Positions 6,599 to 7,366 of a stretch of 7,366 nt of DNA are shown here, piece after piece. This DNA comes from an uncultured Bacteroidia bacterium (GTDB lineage Bacteria > Bacteroidota > Bacteroidia > Bacteroidales > UBA932). The notes under the pieces were generated by a model that was not told the DNA's origin, searched no databases, and saw only the letters and a program-made list of their open reading frames with translations. The stretch lies in NCBI GenBank assembly GCA_902795785.1, contig CADBMK010000082.1, forward strand, positions 1-7,366. Reading direction: 5' to 3'. The translations under genes and the position numbers were made by a program. Position 1 is the first letter of the stretch, and every line of letters starts with the position of its first letter.

Positions 6599-7366
6599 CT
6601 AGAACTTGCAATAAATGTTCAACATATAATTGGCTCCCGCCATGTAGAAGTACTTGGAATCAAAGCGGTAGTACCTCTCGCCGTTGGCAGAGTCTATCAG
6701 ACGTGTCTGCTCATAGCCGCCCGTCTTTACGTCCCTGCGGTTTGTAAGATTCTTGGCGTTGAGGTTGAATCCGATCTGATACTTCCTGCGGATGTACCAG
6801 GACTTGCCTACGCTGAGGTTGACAAGGGCCACCGGGTCGAACTTCTCCTGGGCGGTCATGTACTCGACCTCCGCAGGGGTGACCATGCCGTCCGGGCCGG
6901 ACGTTGCCATATCGGTCCTGTAGAGAGGGTTCATATCCAGATACGAATCCCTGTAGTAAGAAACTCCAAGGTCTATGAACCAGTAATTCTTGTTGTATGA
7001 AAGGCCGAGGTAACCAGCCTTCTGAGGTGTTGAAGGAAGATAGTGCTTGCGCTCCTTCTTTACCACAGGATAATCGTCAGAATCCAGGACATAAGCCCCG
7101 TTTGCATCCTTCTCAAATACAGGAGAACTCTTCCAGTAAGGGATTGTCACCCCGTATGTGCTTGAGACGATGCTTGCACTGTTGTCCACAGTCTGGTACA
7201 TCTTAGGATTGGATGTATAGATGTACTCTCCTATGCTGAGCGCTCCCCTGAGGGAGAGGCCCTTTACAGGCAGAGGTGCGCTGAAGCCCATCTCCACACC
7301 GGTGTGGCGCTCGTCCATTCCGCACATCGCAAAGTTCGTAAACGAGTTCTGTGAATCGTCATAGAA
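6599..7366 (-). CDS. TonB-dependent outer-membrane receptor (partial, C-terminal beta-barrel only)
   Basis: The frame is open from the window edge at 7366 to TAG at 6599, giving 256 codons including the stop. It shows the alternating, aromatic-rich strand pattern of a TonB-dependent receptor barrel, for example YLGLSYNKNYWFIDLGVSYY, then NLSVGKSWYIRRKYQIGFNL followed by NAKNLTNR, a segment typical of the last barrel strands. It ends with a C-terminal phenylalanine (MLNIYCKF), as expected for outer-membrane beta-barrel assembly. The plug domain and N-terminus lie outside the window. A Met at 7327 is internal to the barrel and is not the start. Substrate cannot be read from this fragment. It does not pair with a SusD homologue here but with a DUF5689 lipoprotein and an M3 peptidase, which favours a non-glycan substrate, although only the downstream side is visible. 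Confidence 0.85.
   Translation of the reverse strand, partial: FYDDSQNSFTNFAMCGMDERHTGVEMGFSAPLPVKGLSLRGALSIGEYIYTSNPKMYQTVDNSASIVSSTYGVTIPYWKSSPVFEKDANGAYVLDSDDYPVVKKERKHYLPSTPQKAGYLGLSYNKNYWFIDLGVSYYRDSYLDMNPLYRTDMATSGPDGMVTPAEVEYMTAQEKFDPVALVNLSVGKSWYIRRKYQIGFNLNAKNLTNRRDVKTGGYEQTRLIDSANGERYYRFDSKYFYMAGANYMLNIYCKF

Noticed and set aside
1..7366. CRISPR arrays, tRNA or rRNA genes, insertion sequences, phage or defence genes
   Set aside because: No direct-repeat arrays, cloverleaf-like sequences, transposase motifs or terminal inverted repeats were seen; the window is almost fully occupied by the genes described.

Overview
The window reads as a piece of a Bacteroidota chromosome, most likely order Bacteroidales. 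Support comes from a TonB-dependent receptor followed by a DUF5689-type lipoprotein, a lipoprotein version of the M3 peptidase Dcp, a fused aspartokinase/homoserine dehydrogenase next to an ApgM-like protein, and gene starts with A/T-rich upstream stretches instead of strong Shine-Dalgarno sites. Every gene is on the minus strand, so transcription runs from the right edge to the left edge. Both outermost genes are cut by the window.

Right part (7366 to 3619): the C-terminal end of a TonB-dependent outer-membrane receptor, then a DUF5689-type surface-type lipoprotein 3 nt downstream, then an M3 metallopeptidase lipoprotein 10 nt further on. The spacing indicates one operon. A reasonable but unproven reading is binding and import of a peptide or similar ligand, followed by peptide degradation at the outer membrane or in the periplasm.

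Middle (3618 to 3305): a 314-nt intergenic region dense with signals. In transcription order it holds a 16-bp perfect palindrome, a candidate Bacteroidota promoter, a strong intrinsic terminator, and, directly after the terminator's T-tract, an unlisted 33-codon ORF with 13 threonine codons, five of them consecutive. This has the properties of a threonine-operon leader peptide (thrL). Several mutually exclusive RNA stems overlap its threonine codons and stop codon. A conventional U-tract terminator between leader and thrA was not found, so the output step of the control is open.

Left part (3304 to 1): thrA, encoding bifunctional aspartokinase/homoserine dehydrogenase, followed 11 nt later by an ApgM-like alkaline-phosphatase-superfamily gene of the type proposed to replace homoserine kinase in Bacteroidota. 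Together they would take aspartate towards O-phosphohomoserine and threonine. thrC would be expected beyond the left edge.

The main observations are the threonine leader ORF and its unusual placement against the terminator, and the ApgM-like gene in the position of thrB.
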